A DNA stretch of 64,000 nt, taken from Gammaproteobacteria bacterium. GTDB lineage: Bacteria; Pseudomonadota; Gammaproteobacteria; Pseudomonadales; Azotimanducaceae. Position numbers and translations under genes: made by a program. Under the pieces are notes generated by a model that saw only the letters and a list, made by a program, of their open reading frames with translations, was not told the DNA's origin and made no database searches. Positions 16,467 to 25,802 of the stretch are shown piece after piece; positions within the stretch are counted from its first letter, which is position 1, and every line of letters begins with the position of its first letter. The DNA is taken from positions 132,626-196,625 of the forward strand of contig VXYL01000068.1 in assembly GCA_009846005.1 (NCBI GenBank), given 5' to 3'.

Positions 16467-17572
16467 GTTCGGGCCTCGGCGAAGCCGCGAACGGCCAGGC
16501 CGGACGCGGTGAACAGCGCAGGGGCGTGTTCGGCAAGCGATGCCCGGTCGGTCCGCGCGGATAGCGCCATGCCCCGGAACGCATCGGCGACCTCAACGGC
16601 CATGCCGAGATGTTCTGACGCCCGCTGCGCGAACCCCGGTATCGCGGCACCGCCCCCGGCGAGCAGGAGCCGCTCCACCGACTCCAGCCGCCCTGCCAGG
16701 AGTACAAGACGCAACAGCCGGGTCAGCAGGGCGAGGAGCGAGTCCAACTCGGATGTTCCGACCGCGCCGACCCGCGCGCTGTCGGGAGGGTCGTCCAACG
16801 CATCGCGGCCCAGGCTGAACTGCTCCTCGCGCGTGACGGCGGATTCGCCGTCGACAAGCATGACCGTACTCGTCGCAACGCCGATGTCGGCCAACGCCAC
16901 GGGCATGCGGTTCTCGGCGGCATGTATGAGCGCGTGATGCGCAGCGTGACTCTCGACGTCGACCACGTCGAGACGCAACCCGGCGAGTTCGGCTGCTTCC
17001 TGGCATTGCGCGACGTGTTCAACGCGGCAGGCGACCAACAGCACGTCGACCTTCGAGGGGTCGCGGGCGGACAGATGCATCGGTTCGAAGTCGATGGCCA
17101 CGTCCTCCATCGGGAACGGGATGTGGCGTTCTGCTTCGCGCGTGACTGCCGCCTCCAGTGCGCGGTCGTCCAATGTCGCATCCATCTCGAGCGTCTTGGT
17201 GACGACGGCCGAGTTGCGTATGCCGGCGCATACGTTCCTGGGTCTGACGCCGGCACGTTTGCATGCCCTGCGGATGGCTTCGCCAACGGCAACCGCATCG
17301 CTTATATTTCCCGCAATGACGGTGCCCGCAGGTACGGGTTCGACAGCGAACGCTTCGACGCGGTATGACTTGTCCGAACGAGACAGCTCGACGACTTTGA
17401 CCGCCGAGGAGCCGATGTCGAGGCCAAGCCAACGACGGCGGAACCGGTGCCGTGCCGCCCGGGGGTCTCGTTTTTCTCCCCGGGAGACCGGCGTCGGCGG
17501 CATTCCGAGCGAGGGCGGCGCCGGTAGCGGTTCGGGTGCGGATGTGGGGACTTTGCGCGCAAACAGTCTCAT
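16463..17572 (-). CDS. pilM: Type IV pilus assembly ATPase-like protein PilM
   Basis: The 369-residue protein is an actin-like (FtsA-fold) cytoplasmic component that binds PilN. LGLDIGSSAVKVVELS, ERHIPFPMEDVAIDF, LADIGVATSTVMLVDG and LLLAGGGAAIPG are visible. About 45 residues of Pro-rich, basic sequence precede the core, longer than usual. ATG at 17572 has GGAG nine bases upstream. It heads pilMNOPQ, with only 29 bp separating it from divergent mrcA. Confidence 0.94.
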   Translation of the reverse strand: MRLFARKVPTSAPEPLPAPPSLGMPPTPVSRGEKRDPRAARHRFRRRWLGLDIGSSAVKVVELSRSDKSYRVEAFAVEPVPAGTVIAGNISDAVAVGEAIRRACKRAGVRPRNVCAGIRNSAVVTKTLEMDATLDDRALEAAVTREAERHIPFPMEDVAIDFEPMHLSARDPSKVDVLLVACRVEHVAQCQEAAELAGLRLDVVDVESHAAHHALIHAAENRMPVALADIGVATSTVMLVDGESAVTREEQFSLGRDALDDPPDSARVGAVGTSELDSLLALLTRLLRLVLLAGRLESVERLLLAGGGAAIPGFAQRASEHLGMAVEVADAFRGMALSARTDRASLAEHAPALFTASGLAVRGFAEART

Positions 17573-17601
17573 GGTGGCGACTCCTTCAACGGGGCCGTGG
17601 C

Positions 17602-20118
17602 ATGTCATCTGACGGCGGTCCGACGGGCGCCGGCGCGAAACCGGGCCGATGGCGGGCAATCATGCCCGGACGCTGGCCCGGAAGACGGCCGCTGGCGGAC
17701 AGCTCACGGTTGTTGTTTCTGCGATCCCTCGCGAAATATCTGGTGCGGGATATTGTGTGGCTGGGGGCGGTCGGCGTCTGTGCGACAACGCTCGGATTGG
17801 CGTCAGTTTTTCTCTATCTGAACCCGCAGATTCCGACCACGGAGACCTACAGACACTACCGATTCGAGACGCCGCTACGGATCTTCACCGCAGACGGCGC
17901 GCTCGTCGCGGAGTTCGGCAACCGGTTGATTCCAATAGATTTTGACGATGTTCCCGAAGACTTCGTCAACGCCCTGCTGAACACCGAGGACAAGCGATTC
18001 TACGACCACGCCGGGATCGATCTCATCTCGCTCGCCAACGATCTCGTCGACCTGTTCTTCTCGGATGTCCGCACCGGGGCGAGCACCATCACCATGCAAC
18101 TCGCCAAGCAGGTGTCGTTCGGTCCCGAACAGCTGATGATCCGCAAGCTCAAGGAAATGCTGCTCGCCATCAAGATCGAACGGGAATTGACCAAGGACGA
18201 GATCCTCGAGCTCTACGTCAACATCATGGCGTTCGGGAAGCAGGCCTACGGGGTGCAGGCCGCCGCTCACACCTACTACGGTCGACCGGTCGAGGAACTG
18301 AACCTCGCGCAGCTCGCGATGCTTGCCGGGATCATCAAGAAACCGACCGCGGGCAACCCGATCAACGGTCCGGAATGGGCCGTCAACCGCCGCAACCTGG
18401 TGCTGCGGCGAATGCGCTCCCAGGGTTCCATCGACGACGCCGAGTACCAGGTGGCGGTCGCGTCCCCGATAACCGCGGCCGTGCACCGGCGGGGCATCGA
18501 TCTGCCCGCGCCGTATCCTGCCGAGTGGGTGCGCCAGCAGCTCATCGAACGGTACGGCACCGACATCTATACCGGTTTCGTGGTGCACACCACCTTGGAT
18601 TCGACACGCCAGGCTGCGGCACAGCGGGCGGTCCGTAACGGTGTGCTCGATTACGACATCCGGCATGGATTCCGCGGCCCGGAGGCCCATCTGGCGCTCG
18701 ATGCGCTCACCATGGGCGAAGGGGGCATGCTCGACGGATCGGCGGTCGGGCAAGCACTCGATGCCTTCGGGGCATCGGGCCGTCTCGAGGCAGCCGTCGT
18801 CGTCGAGATCGGCGAGCGTCGCATCGAGGTGATGCGCGGCAACGGCGAGATCGTCGGCATCGACTGGGACGGGTTGCGCTGGGCGCCCTACCTCGACACC
18901 GACCGGCGCGGACCCACCCCCCGGCGCGCCGCTGAAATCGTTGCAAGGGGTGACGTGGTCCGCGTGCTTCTGGACCAGGAAGGCGCATGGCGCCTGCGCC
19001 AGCTACCGGACGTGCAGGCAGCGCTCGTGGCGTTGGATCCGCGCACGGGTGCCATCCAGGCGTTGGTTGGCGGTTGGGACTTCCAGGACAAGCAGTTCAA
19101 TCACGCGCTGCAGGCGGCTCGTCAACCGGGATCGGGATTCAAGCCGTTCGTGTATTCCGCTGCCCTGGCGAACGGCGTCACACCGTCCAGCGTGTTCCTG
19201 AACGCGCCGCTGGTGTTCGAGGACGACAACCTGGAGATGGACTACCGCCCGCGCAACGACAGTGGCGAGTTCAGCGGGCCCATGCGGCTTCGCGAAGCAC
19301 TGGCCCGGTCGATCAACATGGTGTCCATGCGGGTGATGACCAGCATTGGCGCCAAGCCCGTCCTCGACCACGTCGGCAGTTTCGGCTTCGAGACGACGAA
19401 CCTGCCGAACGATGTCCAGCTCGCGATCGGCGGCGGCACCATGTTGTTCACGCCCCTGGACATGGCCCGCGCGTATGCCGTAATCGCCAACGGCGGCTTC
19501 CTCGTCGAACCGAACATCATCAGCCGCGTCGAACGCTTAGACGGTTCGCTCGTGTTCGAGGGACGGCATCCCGAGGCTTGCGAACCCTGTGCCGTGCCGG
19601 ACGACGAAGGAGCACCGGCGGTCCCCGCGCAGCGGGTGATCGACGAGGCCAATGCGTTCGTCATGGACACCTTGCTTCGGGATGTGATCGCCCACCCCCG
19701 CGGCACCGGCCGCCGGGCGCGGGCGCTTGACCGGTCCGATCTTGCCGGCAAGACCGGCACCACCGACGAGTCCACGGATACCTGGTTCAACGGCTACCAC
19801 CCTACGCTCGCGGCGACGGTGTGGGTTGGCTTTTCCGACCACCGCCCTACGGGCGAGGGCGAATATGGTTCCCGTACCCCGCTCACCATCTGGATGGACT
19901 TCATGCGCACCGCGCTCGCCGACGCACCGGTCGTGGAACGTCCCATCCCCGATGGGGTGGTCCGCGTCAAGGTGAATAAGGCAACGGGACGTGTTGCCCG
20001 TCCCGACGACCCGAATGCGCTGTTCGAGTATTTCCTGGCGGACAGCCTCCCGGAACGGGGGCCGGGGGATACTACGGGGGAGAAGCGGACGCGGGTTCGC
20101 CCGGAGGACATTTTCTGA
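17602..20118 (+). CDS. mrcA: Penicillin-binding protein 1A (bifunctional transglycosylase/transpeptidase)
   Basis: The protein is 838 residues from ATG at 17602. It has one transmembrane helix (about 52-73), a GT51 domain (NTEDKRFYDHAG near residue 127, GASTITMQLAKQ at 159) and an OB-like insertion. The transpeptidase domain has SGFK, SINM and KTGTT as its three motifs. It polymerises and cross-links peptidoglycan. The frame is open further upstream into pilM, and an alternative ATG exists at 17662. The divergent pairing with pilMNOPQ is conserved in many Gammaproteobacteria. Confidence 0.95.
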   Translation: MSSDGGPTGAGAKPGRWRAIMPGRWPGRRPLADSSRLLFLRSLAKYLVRDIVWLGAVGVCATTLGLASVFLYLNPQIPTTETYRHYRFETPLRIFTADGALVAEFGNRLIPIDFDDVPEDFVNALLNTEDKRFYDHAGIDLISLANDLVDLFFSDVRTGASTITMQLAKQVSFGPEQLMIRKLKEMLLAIKIERELTKDEILELYVNIMAFGKQAYGVQAAAHTYYGRPVEELNLAQLAMLAGIIKKPTAGNPINGPEWAVNRRNLVLRRMRSQGSIDDAEYQVAVASPITAAVHRRGIDLPAPYPAEWVRQQLIERYGTDIYTGFVVHTTLDSTRQAAAQRAVRNGVLDYDIRHGFRGPEAHLALDALTMGEGGMLDGSAVGQALDAFGASGRLEAAVVVEIGERRIEVMRGNGEIVGIDWDGLRWAPYLDTDRRGPTPRRAAEIVARGDVVRVLLDQEGAWRLRQLPDVQAALVALDPRTGAIQALVGGWDFQDKQFNHALQAARQPGSGFKPFVYSAALANGVTPSSVFLNAPLVFEDDNLEMDYRPRNDSGEFSGPMRLREALARSINMVSMRVMTSIGAKPVLDHVGSFGFETTNLPNDVQLAIGGGTMLFTPLDMARAYAVIANGGFLVEPNIISRVERLDGSLVFEGRHPEACEPCAVPDDEGAPAVPAQRVIDEANAFVMDTLLRDVIAHPRGTGRRARALDRSDLAGKTGTTDESTDTWFNGYHPTLAATVWVGFSDHRPTGEGEYGSRTPLTIWMDFMRTALADAPVVERPIPDGVVRVKVNKATGRVARPDDPNALFEYFLADSLPERGPGDTTGEKRTRVRPEDIF

Positions 20119-20166
20119 TCGGCAACCGAGGTTGACGGCGGCTCGCGTGTCCCTACTATTACGGCA

Positions 20167-20634
20167 ATGTTCGCCGAATGGGACAGGAAGGATCTCTGGA
20201 ACCTTGGGGCCGTTGCGTGGGCGGCGGCCATGGTCGGCGTGGCGCTGGTTCTGGAACTCGGCTTTGCGCAGGAGCCGTGCCCATTGTGCATCAATCAGCG
20301 GTGGTGGGCCGTGCTCGCGGGGATCCTCGCCGTCGCCGGTTTCGCGCACAATCCGCGTCTCGGGATCTACCCGCTGCTGGTGTCCCTCGCGTCCCTGGCT
20401 GGGGCTGCGTTCGCCATCCGGCACCTATACATCATGACGCTGCCGCCGGGGACGGTTAAGGGCTGCGGCGTACCCCTTGACTACGTGCTCGACGTGTTTC
20501 CGGTCGGTGACATCCTGCGGGTGATGGCCGGCACCGGCGAGTGCGCGGATCAATCGTTCGTGATACCGGCACTCGCCTTGGCGGGGTTTGTCGGGATGAT
20601 CGCCTTGACAGTGACCTACTGGCGGTCGCGGTAA
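20167..20634 (+). CDS. dsbB: Disulfide bond formation protein DsbB
   Basis: The 155-residue inner-membrane protein has four hydrophobic segments, the redox pair CPLC (Cys38/Cys41) and a second pair at Cys100 and Cys126. It reoxidises DsbA using quinones. It is convergent with the PDZ protein gene. Confidence 0.93.
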   Translation: MFAEWDRKDLWNLGAVAWAAAMVGVALVLELGFAQEPCPLCINQRWWAVLAGILAVAGFAHNPRLGIYPLLVSLASLAGAAFAIRHLYIMTLPPGTVKGCGVPLDYVLDVFPVGDILRVMAGTGECADQSFVIPALALAGFVGMIALTVTYWRSR

Positions 20635-20655
20635 CGTTGCGCTGCCGACCGCCGG

Positions 20656-21657
20656 CTACTCTTCGTCGTCCTTCTCGACCTCGACGTCCACCTCGACCTC
20701 GGGGCCGTCGACGATGATCGTCGCCTTGCCCTTGGGCATGGCATGCACGCGGTAGCTCATCCCGTCTGAGCCCTTGGCGACGGTGACGTCGACCTTGCGG
20801 TTCTTGCGTCGGACTTCGACTTCGGCATCGTTCCCCGACGCGGCTGCCAGGAGACGGTAGGCCTCGTCGGCCGAGCCCACGTCGGCACCGTCGACGCGCC
20901 GCAGAACGTCACCGGGTTTGAGTTCGCTCCTGCCAGGGGCGTTCAGGACCAACACGCCGCCGTCGACGCCAAAATAGTCACCTAGATCCTCGCCGATATC
21001 GACGAGTTGTAGCTGGCCGGCTCCTAGCGAGCCCATCAGGCGGATCCCCGCTATCGGTGCCGCAGTCGCAATCGCGGCCGGGAAGGGGCCATCGAACGCT
21101 TGGCCGAGCCTCTCCAGGAGCCGTGGCATCTGGCCTTCGATGTGGACGACGCTAGGTGTCGTGTCCACCCCGTAGGTCTCGGTCTCGCCGTCGCGGAACA
21201 CAGTCAGCTCCACCTCGCCGCCGGGCGAGACGTCGTCAAGGACGGTATGCAGGATGTCGAGAGGCTGGTCTTGGCCCGTAAGGGATTCTCCGTTGATGGC
21301 GACAATGATGTCATCGGCCTCGATGCCGGCCGTCTCGGCACCGCCGGCGGGCGTGACCCCGGCGACGACGATGCCGTCCTCCGACTGTCCGCCGATCAGC
21401 ACGCCGAGGAAGGCACGGTTCTTCCCCGACCAGGCTATGCGCTGTCGCGAGGCGTCTGCCAATCGCCGCGCAGCTTCGTGCATCTCAATGCGGGCCGCCT
21501 CCATCTGCTCCCGGGCGGCCTCCATTTCGGCCCGGGCGTTGGCCGCCTCGAGCTTCACGGCCTTGGCCGTGTCGCCACGATCGTCTTCGGCGTGCACGAA
21601 GGTGGACACCGGTAGCGCCGTGGCAAGTAGCGTCATTGCGACGGTAGTCGCTTTCAT
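20656..21657 (-). CDS. Periplasmic protein with coiled coil and two PDZ domains
   Basis: The 333-residue protein has a signal peptide (ending FVHA). A heptad-rich helix follows (EMEAAREQMEAARIEMHEAA), then PDZ1 (FLGVLIGG, GAETAGIEADDIIVAING) and PDZ2 (GVLVLNAPGRSELKPGDVLRRVDG). The C-terminus is acidic. No protease domain is present, so it is probably a scaffold or sensor. It lies directly downstream of an anti-sigma-like and an ECF sigma gene, and is probably part of the same envelope-stress unit. Confidence 0.78.
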   Translation of the reverse strand: MKATTVAMTLLATALPVSTFVHAEDDRGDTAKAVKLEAANARAEMEAAREQMEAARIEMHEAARRLADASRQRIAWSGKNRAFLGVLIGGQSEDGIVVAGVTPAGGAETAGIEADDIIVAINGESLTGQDQPLDILHTVLDDVSPGGEVELTVFRDGETETYGVDTTPSVVHIEGQMPRLLERLGQAFDGPFPAAIATAAPIAGIRLMGSLGAGQLQLVDIGEDLGDYFGVDGGVLVLNAPGRSELKPGDVLRRVDGADVGSADEAYRLLAAASGNDAEVEVRRKNRKVDVTVAKGSDGMSYRVHAMPKGKATIIVDGPEVEVDVEVEKDDEE

Positions 21658-21684
21658 AGGGTTCTCCTCAAGTTGTGGCTGATG

Positions 21685-22308
21685 TCAGAACGACACCTGC
21701 CGTACGAATTCATGCTGTCGGAATCGTTCGATATCGGTGAGATCGGCCATCAGGTCGACGCGGTCGCGCAGCAGGGCTTCGCGGAACTCGGGTGCGATCT
21801 CGCCGGCGAACATCTGCTCGTTGAGTGCCGCGTCGATGCCGCCGATGTGCGCCCGGAGCACTTGCTCCGGAGCAGATGGCGAGTAGAACGCGAGCACCGC
21901 CCGGCGGCGTTGCTCCGCCTGGCGCGACTGCTCCATCAACGCGGCAATGAGGGCATGATGATCGAGAGGTGCGTTAACCTGCTGCGCCAAGCCCTCGTCG
22001 CCGGCGGGTTCAGCGTCGCCGTTGGAGCCGTTGGAAAGGTGGATCAACACGAGAACGGCCGCAACGGCGATCATCGCGACGCTGGCCGCGGCGGCCACGG
22101 GCGTTTGACCGCTCCACCGCCAGGGCCATGACGATCGAGTAGCGCGTTCCTCGTCCAAACGCCCTTGGATGCGCTCCCAAAGCTCACCGGGCGGTTCCAA
22201 CTCCGGCAGGGCGCGCAGTTCGCTCGCAACGGCCGTCGCATCGCCCGTGTCGAGGGCGTCGGCGCCGCTACCGCGCACAGGCGGTCGCCGGCGTCGCAGG
22301 TTGTCCAT
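21685..22308 (-). CDS. Probable anti-sigma factor, single-pass membrane protein
   Basis: The 207-residue protein has a cytoplasmic N-terminal part (LRALPELEPPGELWERIQGRL), one transmembrane helix (about residues 72-93, VAAAASVAMIAVAAVLVLI) and a periplasmic helical region. No zinc-binding motif is present. The start overlaps the sigma gene by 41 bases. Position after an ECF sigma gene and topology support an anti-sigma role; sequence similarity alone would not. Confidence 0.7.
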   Translation of the reverse strand: MDNLRRRRPPVRGSGADALDTGDATAVASELRALPELEPPGELWERIQGRLDEERATRSSWPWRWSGQTPVAAAASVAMIAVAAVLVLIHLSNGSNGDAEPAGDEGLAQQVNAPLDHHALIAALMEQSRQAEQRRRAVLAFYSPSAPEQVLRAHIGGIDAALNEQMFAGEIAPEFREALLRDRVDLMADLTDIERFRQHEFVRQVSF

Positions 22309-22855
22309 CGCTGACTCCTGTGTGCTGGGCGAGCGCCTTCAAGGCACGCGCCAACTGGGATTTGGAGAAACTGGCCGTGCGTCCGAATGAGCGGCCGATC
22401 TCGTCGTGGGTGTAGCCCTCGACGCAGTGCATCCAGACTACCACGCGGGCGTTGGACGGCAGCGTGCCGAGGGCTTGTTCGATGTCCATCGTCCGATCCG
22501 TACCGTCGTCGACGTTGTCGTTTCCGCCGTTGGCGGCACGGTCGGCATCCGGCAGAGCCTCGCGACGTTTGTGCCAAGGGGAACGGAGCCGCATCAGGCA
22601 GTGGTTCACCGCAGTGGTGCGCAGCCACGCGCCGAGCGACTCGGGTCGTTCAAGCTTGTGGGCGGCTCGGATCACGTCCACGAAGGTGTCCTGGGTTACT
22701 TCCTCGGCCAAGTCCGCGTCGTGCAGGATGCGCCGGGCGAGCGTGTAGACAGCGTTCGAGTAGGACCGGTAGACGACCTCCTGGGCCTTGCGGTTGCCCC
22801 TCATGAGCTGCCGCACGACGCCCGGGTCGATCTCAACGCTCTTGAACCGAGACAT
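22268..22855 (-). CDS. ECF-type RNA polymerase sigma factor
   Basis: The 195-residue protein has sigma region 2 (AQEVVYRSYSNAVYTLARRIL, DLAEEVTQDTFVDVIRA) and region 4 (LPSNARVVVWMHCVEGYTHDEIGRSFGRT). It begins a three-gene unit with the anti-sigma and PDZ genes. Confidence 0.9.
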   Translation of the reverse strand: MSRFKSVEIDPGVVRQLMRGNRKAQEVVYRSYSNAVYTLARRILHDADLAEEVTQDTFVDVIRAAHKLERPESLGAWLRTTAVNHCLMRLRSPWHKRREALPDADRAANGGNDNVDDGTDRTMDIEQALGTLPSNARVVVWMHCVEGYTHDEIGRSFGRTASFSKSQLARALKALAQHTGVSDGQPATPATACAR

Positions 22856-22901
22856 GCCCCTTAGATGCCCCAGTCACGGAAAAGGTCGCAACCCCGGGTT
22901 C

Positions 22902-22981
22902 GTAGGGGCAAGGCTTGTCCTCGCCCGTACCGGATACCCCGTCGGTCTGGATAAACGGGACGGGACAAGCCCGTCCCCTAC
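22902..22981. repeat. GTAG-type REP doublet
   Basis: The left unit starts GTAG at 22902 with arms GGGCAAGG/CCTCGCCC around CTTGT (one mismatch). The right unit (22957-22981) has perfect arms GGGACGGG/CCCGTCCC around ACAAG and ends CTAC. The 80-bp doublet lies between the sigma gene start and the LLM oxidoreductase stop. Confidence 0.75.
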
Positions 22982-23031
22982 GACGCATGCGGACGACGCA
23001 AATGCCCCCAACCAATCGTTGGTCGGGGAGG

Positions 23032-24306
23032 TTACCCCGCGGCGGCGGGGCGCTCGTAGATGGACTCCTCCTTCTTGGACTCCTCGGAGACCTTGCGCCC
23101 CAAGGACTGGAATACCGGGATGTCCTCGTCGGCCAACGGTTCCATGGCGATCTTGCGGGCCATGGCGGCTTCGAGGTACGGCGCGAGTTCCTCCATCTTG
23201 CGGCGTTCGCGCTCGGCTTCGCGCTGCTTGAACTCGGGCATCACTTCGGCGGCGAAGAGCTCCAGCGCTTCGCAGATGTGCTCGTGCTGGTTGCGGCCCG
23301 CCTGCTGGATGAAGGTGACTTGGTCGACATTGCAGGCCTCGAACTTCAGGAGGTGTTCGCGGAGGTCGTCCGGCGTGCCGATGCCGCCCCGGCTACCCGA
23401 CAGGGCCTGGGTGATGTCACGGGATTCCTGCTGCGCCTTCTTCATCGCCTCGAACTGTTGCCAGAGGTTGGTACGCCCCGGCTTGTGCTCGCCGAAGGCG
23501 TACAGGCTGCCGAGCGCGAATCCGAAGAACTCGAAACCGGCGAGGCCGCGCCGGATGGCCTCTTCGCGATCCTGGTGGCAGGAGAAGCTAGACACCATAC
23601 AGATGTTCGGATTGATGGCGTGGCCGATTGGCACGCAGGCGTCGCTCTTGATGATGCCGTAGTACTCCTCCACCCACTCGGTGGCCTCCGCAGGATCGAC
23701 GAATGCGAAGGTCAGCGCGCCGATGCCGAGCCGGGCGGCCATGCGGATGGTCTCCCGCTGCGAGCAGGCCACCCAAAGCGGCGGATGCGGACGCTGCACC
23801 GGCTTCGGCACGATGTTGCGGCAGGGCATCTCGAAGTACTGGCCCTTGTAGCCGGGGTAGGGATCCATCGCCAGCATGTTGCAGATCTGCTCGGTGGCCT
23901 CCATGAAGATCTTGCGCTTTTTCTCCACCGGAACGCCGAAGCCGCCGAGTTCCAGTTCCGCCGACGATTCGCCGGTCCCGAACTCGACGCGGCCGTTGGA
24001 TACGAGATCCAAGGTCGCGATGACCTCGGCCGTACGCGCCGGGTGGTTGTAGCCGGGTATGACCTGACGGATGCCGTGGCCCAGGCGAATGTTCTTGGTG
24101 CGTTGGGAACACGCGGCGAGGAACACCTCCGGGGCGGAGGAGTGCGAATACTCCTCTAGGAAGTGATGCTCGACCTCCCACGCGAAGTCGATGCCCAGGG
24201 CGTCGGCAACCTCGACCTGCTCCAGGGCGTCGTTGAAGAGCTTCTGCTCCTCGCCCTCATCCCAAGGCCGGGGCAGTTGATGCTCGTAGAAGATCCCGAA
24301 CTTCAT
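23032..24306 (-). CDS. LLM class flavin-dependent oxidoreductase (luciferase-like monooxygenase)
   Basis: The 424-residue protein starts MKFGIFYEHQLPRPWDEG with GAGGGA upstream. It follows the bacterial luciferase-like TIM-barrel pattern: FAWEVEHHFLEEYSHSSAPEVFL, IRLGHGIRQV, NGRVEFGTGESSA. It should use FMNH2 or F420 to oxidise an organic substrate that cannot be named. A charged C-terminal tail (KKEESIYERP) follows the barrel. Confidence 0.88.
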   Translation of the reverse strand: MKFGIFYEHQLPRPWDEGEEQKLFNDALEQVEVADALGIDFAWEVEHHFLEEYSHSSAPEVFLAACSQRTKNIRLGHGIRQVIPGYNHPARTAEVIATLDLVSNGRVEFGTGESSAELELGGFGVPVEKKRKIFMEATEQICNMLAMDPYPGYKGQYFEMPCRNIVPKPVQRPHPPLWVACSQRETIRMAARLGIGALTFAFVDPAEATEWVEEYYGIIKSDACVPIGHAINPNICMVSSFSCHQDREEAIRRGLAGFEFFGFALGSLYAFGEHKPGRTNLWQQFEAMKKAQQESRDITQALSGSRGGIGTPDDLREHLLKFEACNVDQVTFIQQAGRNQHEHICEALELFAAEVMPEFKQREAERERRKMEELAPYLEAAMARKIAMEPLADEDIPVFQSLGRKVSEESKKEESIYERPAAAG

Positions 24307-24408
24307 GGTTGTAGGCGTCCCTCCAGATAAGCGAACCGCGTATGTCAACAGACTTGGGTCGGGGATTGCAACACGTTGCCGGGCCGAGATTCCCGGGGTC
24401 TCGAGCGA

Positions 24409-25602
24409 CTACCCGTCCTCGAGTTCCGCCGGTGTGCGGCCGTGGGAGTCCACGGCCGCCGCGTCGGCGCCGGCGTCGACCAGGATGTCGATCACGCCGT
24501 CGGATGGATAGAAGCGGTCGTAGGCTCGATGCAGAGGCGTCCTGCCCTTCTCGTCCCGCGCCTCGAGGTTCGCGCCAGCGTCGAGGAGAGCCTTGACGAC
24601 GCCAGGCGCGTCGCTGCTGCTGGCGGCCACGTGCAAGGGCGTGCCGCCCGACGTGTCGCGGCCTTCGAGGTCCACGCCCGCGTTCACAAGAGCGGCGGCG
24701 ACGGCCGGGCTCCGGCCATGGCCGGCCGCGACGTGCAGGGCGTTGTAGTTGTGCACCGTCAACGCGTGGACGTCGGCACCGGCCCGTGCCAGCGCGGCGA
24801 TGACCGGGGCGCTGTCGTTGAATCGAGCCGCGACATGTATGGGTCGCAGGCCGCGTGCGTCGCGCGCTCTCAGCATGACGAGTAGCTCGTCCATCGCGCC
24901 GAGGCTCTGTTCGAGCAAGGCGACGCCGGAAGCGTCATCGGGTCCGTCGTTCCGAGCCGACGGATCCGTGAGCGTGGCCAGTTCGGCGAGTAGGGCGAAC
25001 ACGGCGGGGTTTTCGCCGCCAATCAACGCGCCCGCGACCAGGGGACTCTCCGCGATTGTCGGTCCTTCGGCACCGGGGGAGTCTCGGTTCGATTCCAGGT
25101 TGTGGAAGAACCACGGCGTTCCCCACAGCTCGAACCCGTAGAAGCTGTACGAGCGCCGCCCCGCAGGAACGAGCAGATCCTCCATCGACGCCGGCAGCGA
25201 TGCGATGTTCGGATCCGTGCCGGCGGCAACGAGCGCTTCGATGACGGCGGGGCTGCGGCTCGCCAGGGCAGCGCTGTGCAGCGGCGTATGGTCGCGCCGA
25301 TCCCGCATCCGTACGTCGGCGCCGGCCGCCACCAGCGCGGTGACGACCAGGGCGCGCTCGTTGCGCATTGCGGCGATGTGCAGAGGCGTGCGCCCGCGGG
25401 CTCCGCGTTCGGTGAGGTTCACGCCGGCACGCAGGCACTCGGCGACGTTTTCGACCGTCGCCGTTGCGAAGAAGCCGTTGCGGTCCCAGTCCGCACACTC
25501 GTTCGCCCAGCCGACGGCCCAGGGCGAGCCTAGGCACGCGGCCACGGCCACGAATCGACGTGCGTTCAGGCGTCGGACCGAAGACGGCTTGTTGGTGCGC
25601 AC
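24409..25602 (-). CDS. Secreted ankyrin-repeat protein
   Basis: The 397-residue protein starts at GTG 25602, with GAGGGA about 12 bases upstream. A basic n-region and hydrophobic core ending AVGWANE form a likely Sec signal. About seven ankyrin repeats follow in two blocks (GRTPLHIAAMRNERALVVTAL, HTPLHSAALA; then LRPIHVAAR, YNALHVAAGHG, GTPLHVAAS, GRTPLHRAYD, GRTPAELE). They are separated by a non-repeat insert that includes LLVPAGRRSYSFYG. Ankyrin repeats mediate protein-protein contacts. Exported versions are often found in host-associated bacteria, but a periplasmic structural role is equally possible. Confidence 0.8.
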   Translation of the reverse strand: MRTNKPSSVRRLNARRFVAVAACLGSPWAVGWANECADWDRNGFFATATVENVAECLRAGVNLTERGARGRTPLHIAAMRNERALVVTALVAAGADVRMRDRRDHTPLHSAALASRSPAVIEALVAAGTDPNIASLPASMEDLLVPAGRRSYSFYGFELWGTPWFFHNLESNRDSPGAEGPTIAESPLVAGALIGGENPAVFALLAELATLTDPSARNDGPDDASGVALLEQSLGAMDELLVMLRARDARGLRPIHVAARFNDSAPVIAALARAGADVHALTVHNYNALHVAAGHGRSPAVAAALVNAGVDLEGRDTSGGTPLHVAASSSDAPGVVKALLDAGANLEARDEKGRTPLHRAYDRFYPSDGVIDILVDAGADAAAVDSHGRTPAELEDG

Positions 25603-25697
25603 CCGCGTCGACCGTCCCTCAAACCGCAGTGGTTCGAGAATACTCCAAGCGGCCGAGCGGCGACGCCGGCGCCGTGCCGTTTCTGCGCCACGTTCCC

Positions 25698-25781
25698 GTA
25701 GCGGCGGGGCTTGTCCCCGCCCGTGTGCCGTTTCCACAGCATCGGTTCCTCGAGCGCGGTACGAGACAAGCCCGGCCCTAC
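25698..25781. repeat. GTAG-type REP doublet
   Basis: The left unit starts GTAG at 25698 with arms GGCGGGG/CCCCGCC around CTTGT. The right unit (25757-25781) is more degenerate (ACGAGACAAGCCCGGCCCTAC). The 84-bp doublet lies between the ankyrin gene start and the stop of the flavin reductase. Confidence 0.7.
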
Positions 25782-25802
25782 ATGCTTGCGTAGCGCGAAC
25801 GC

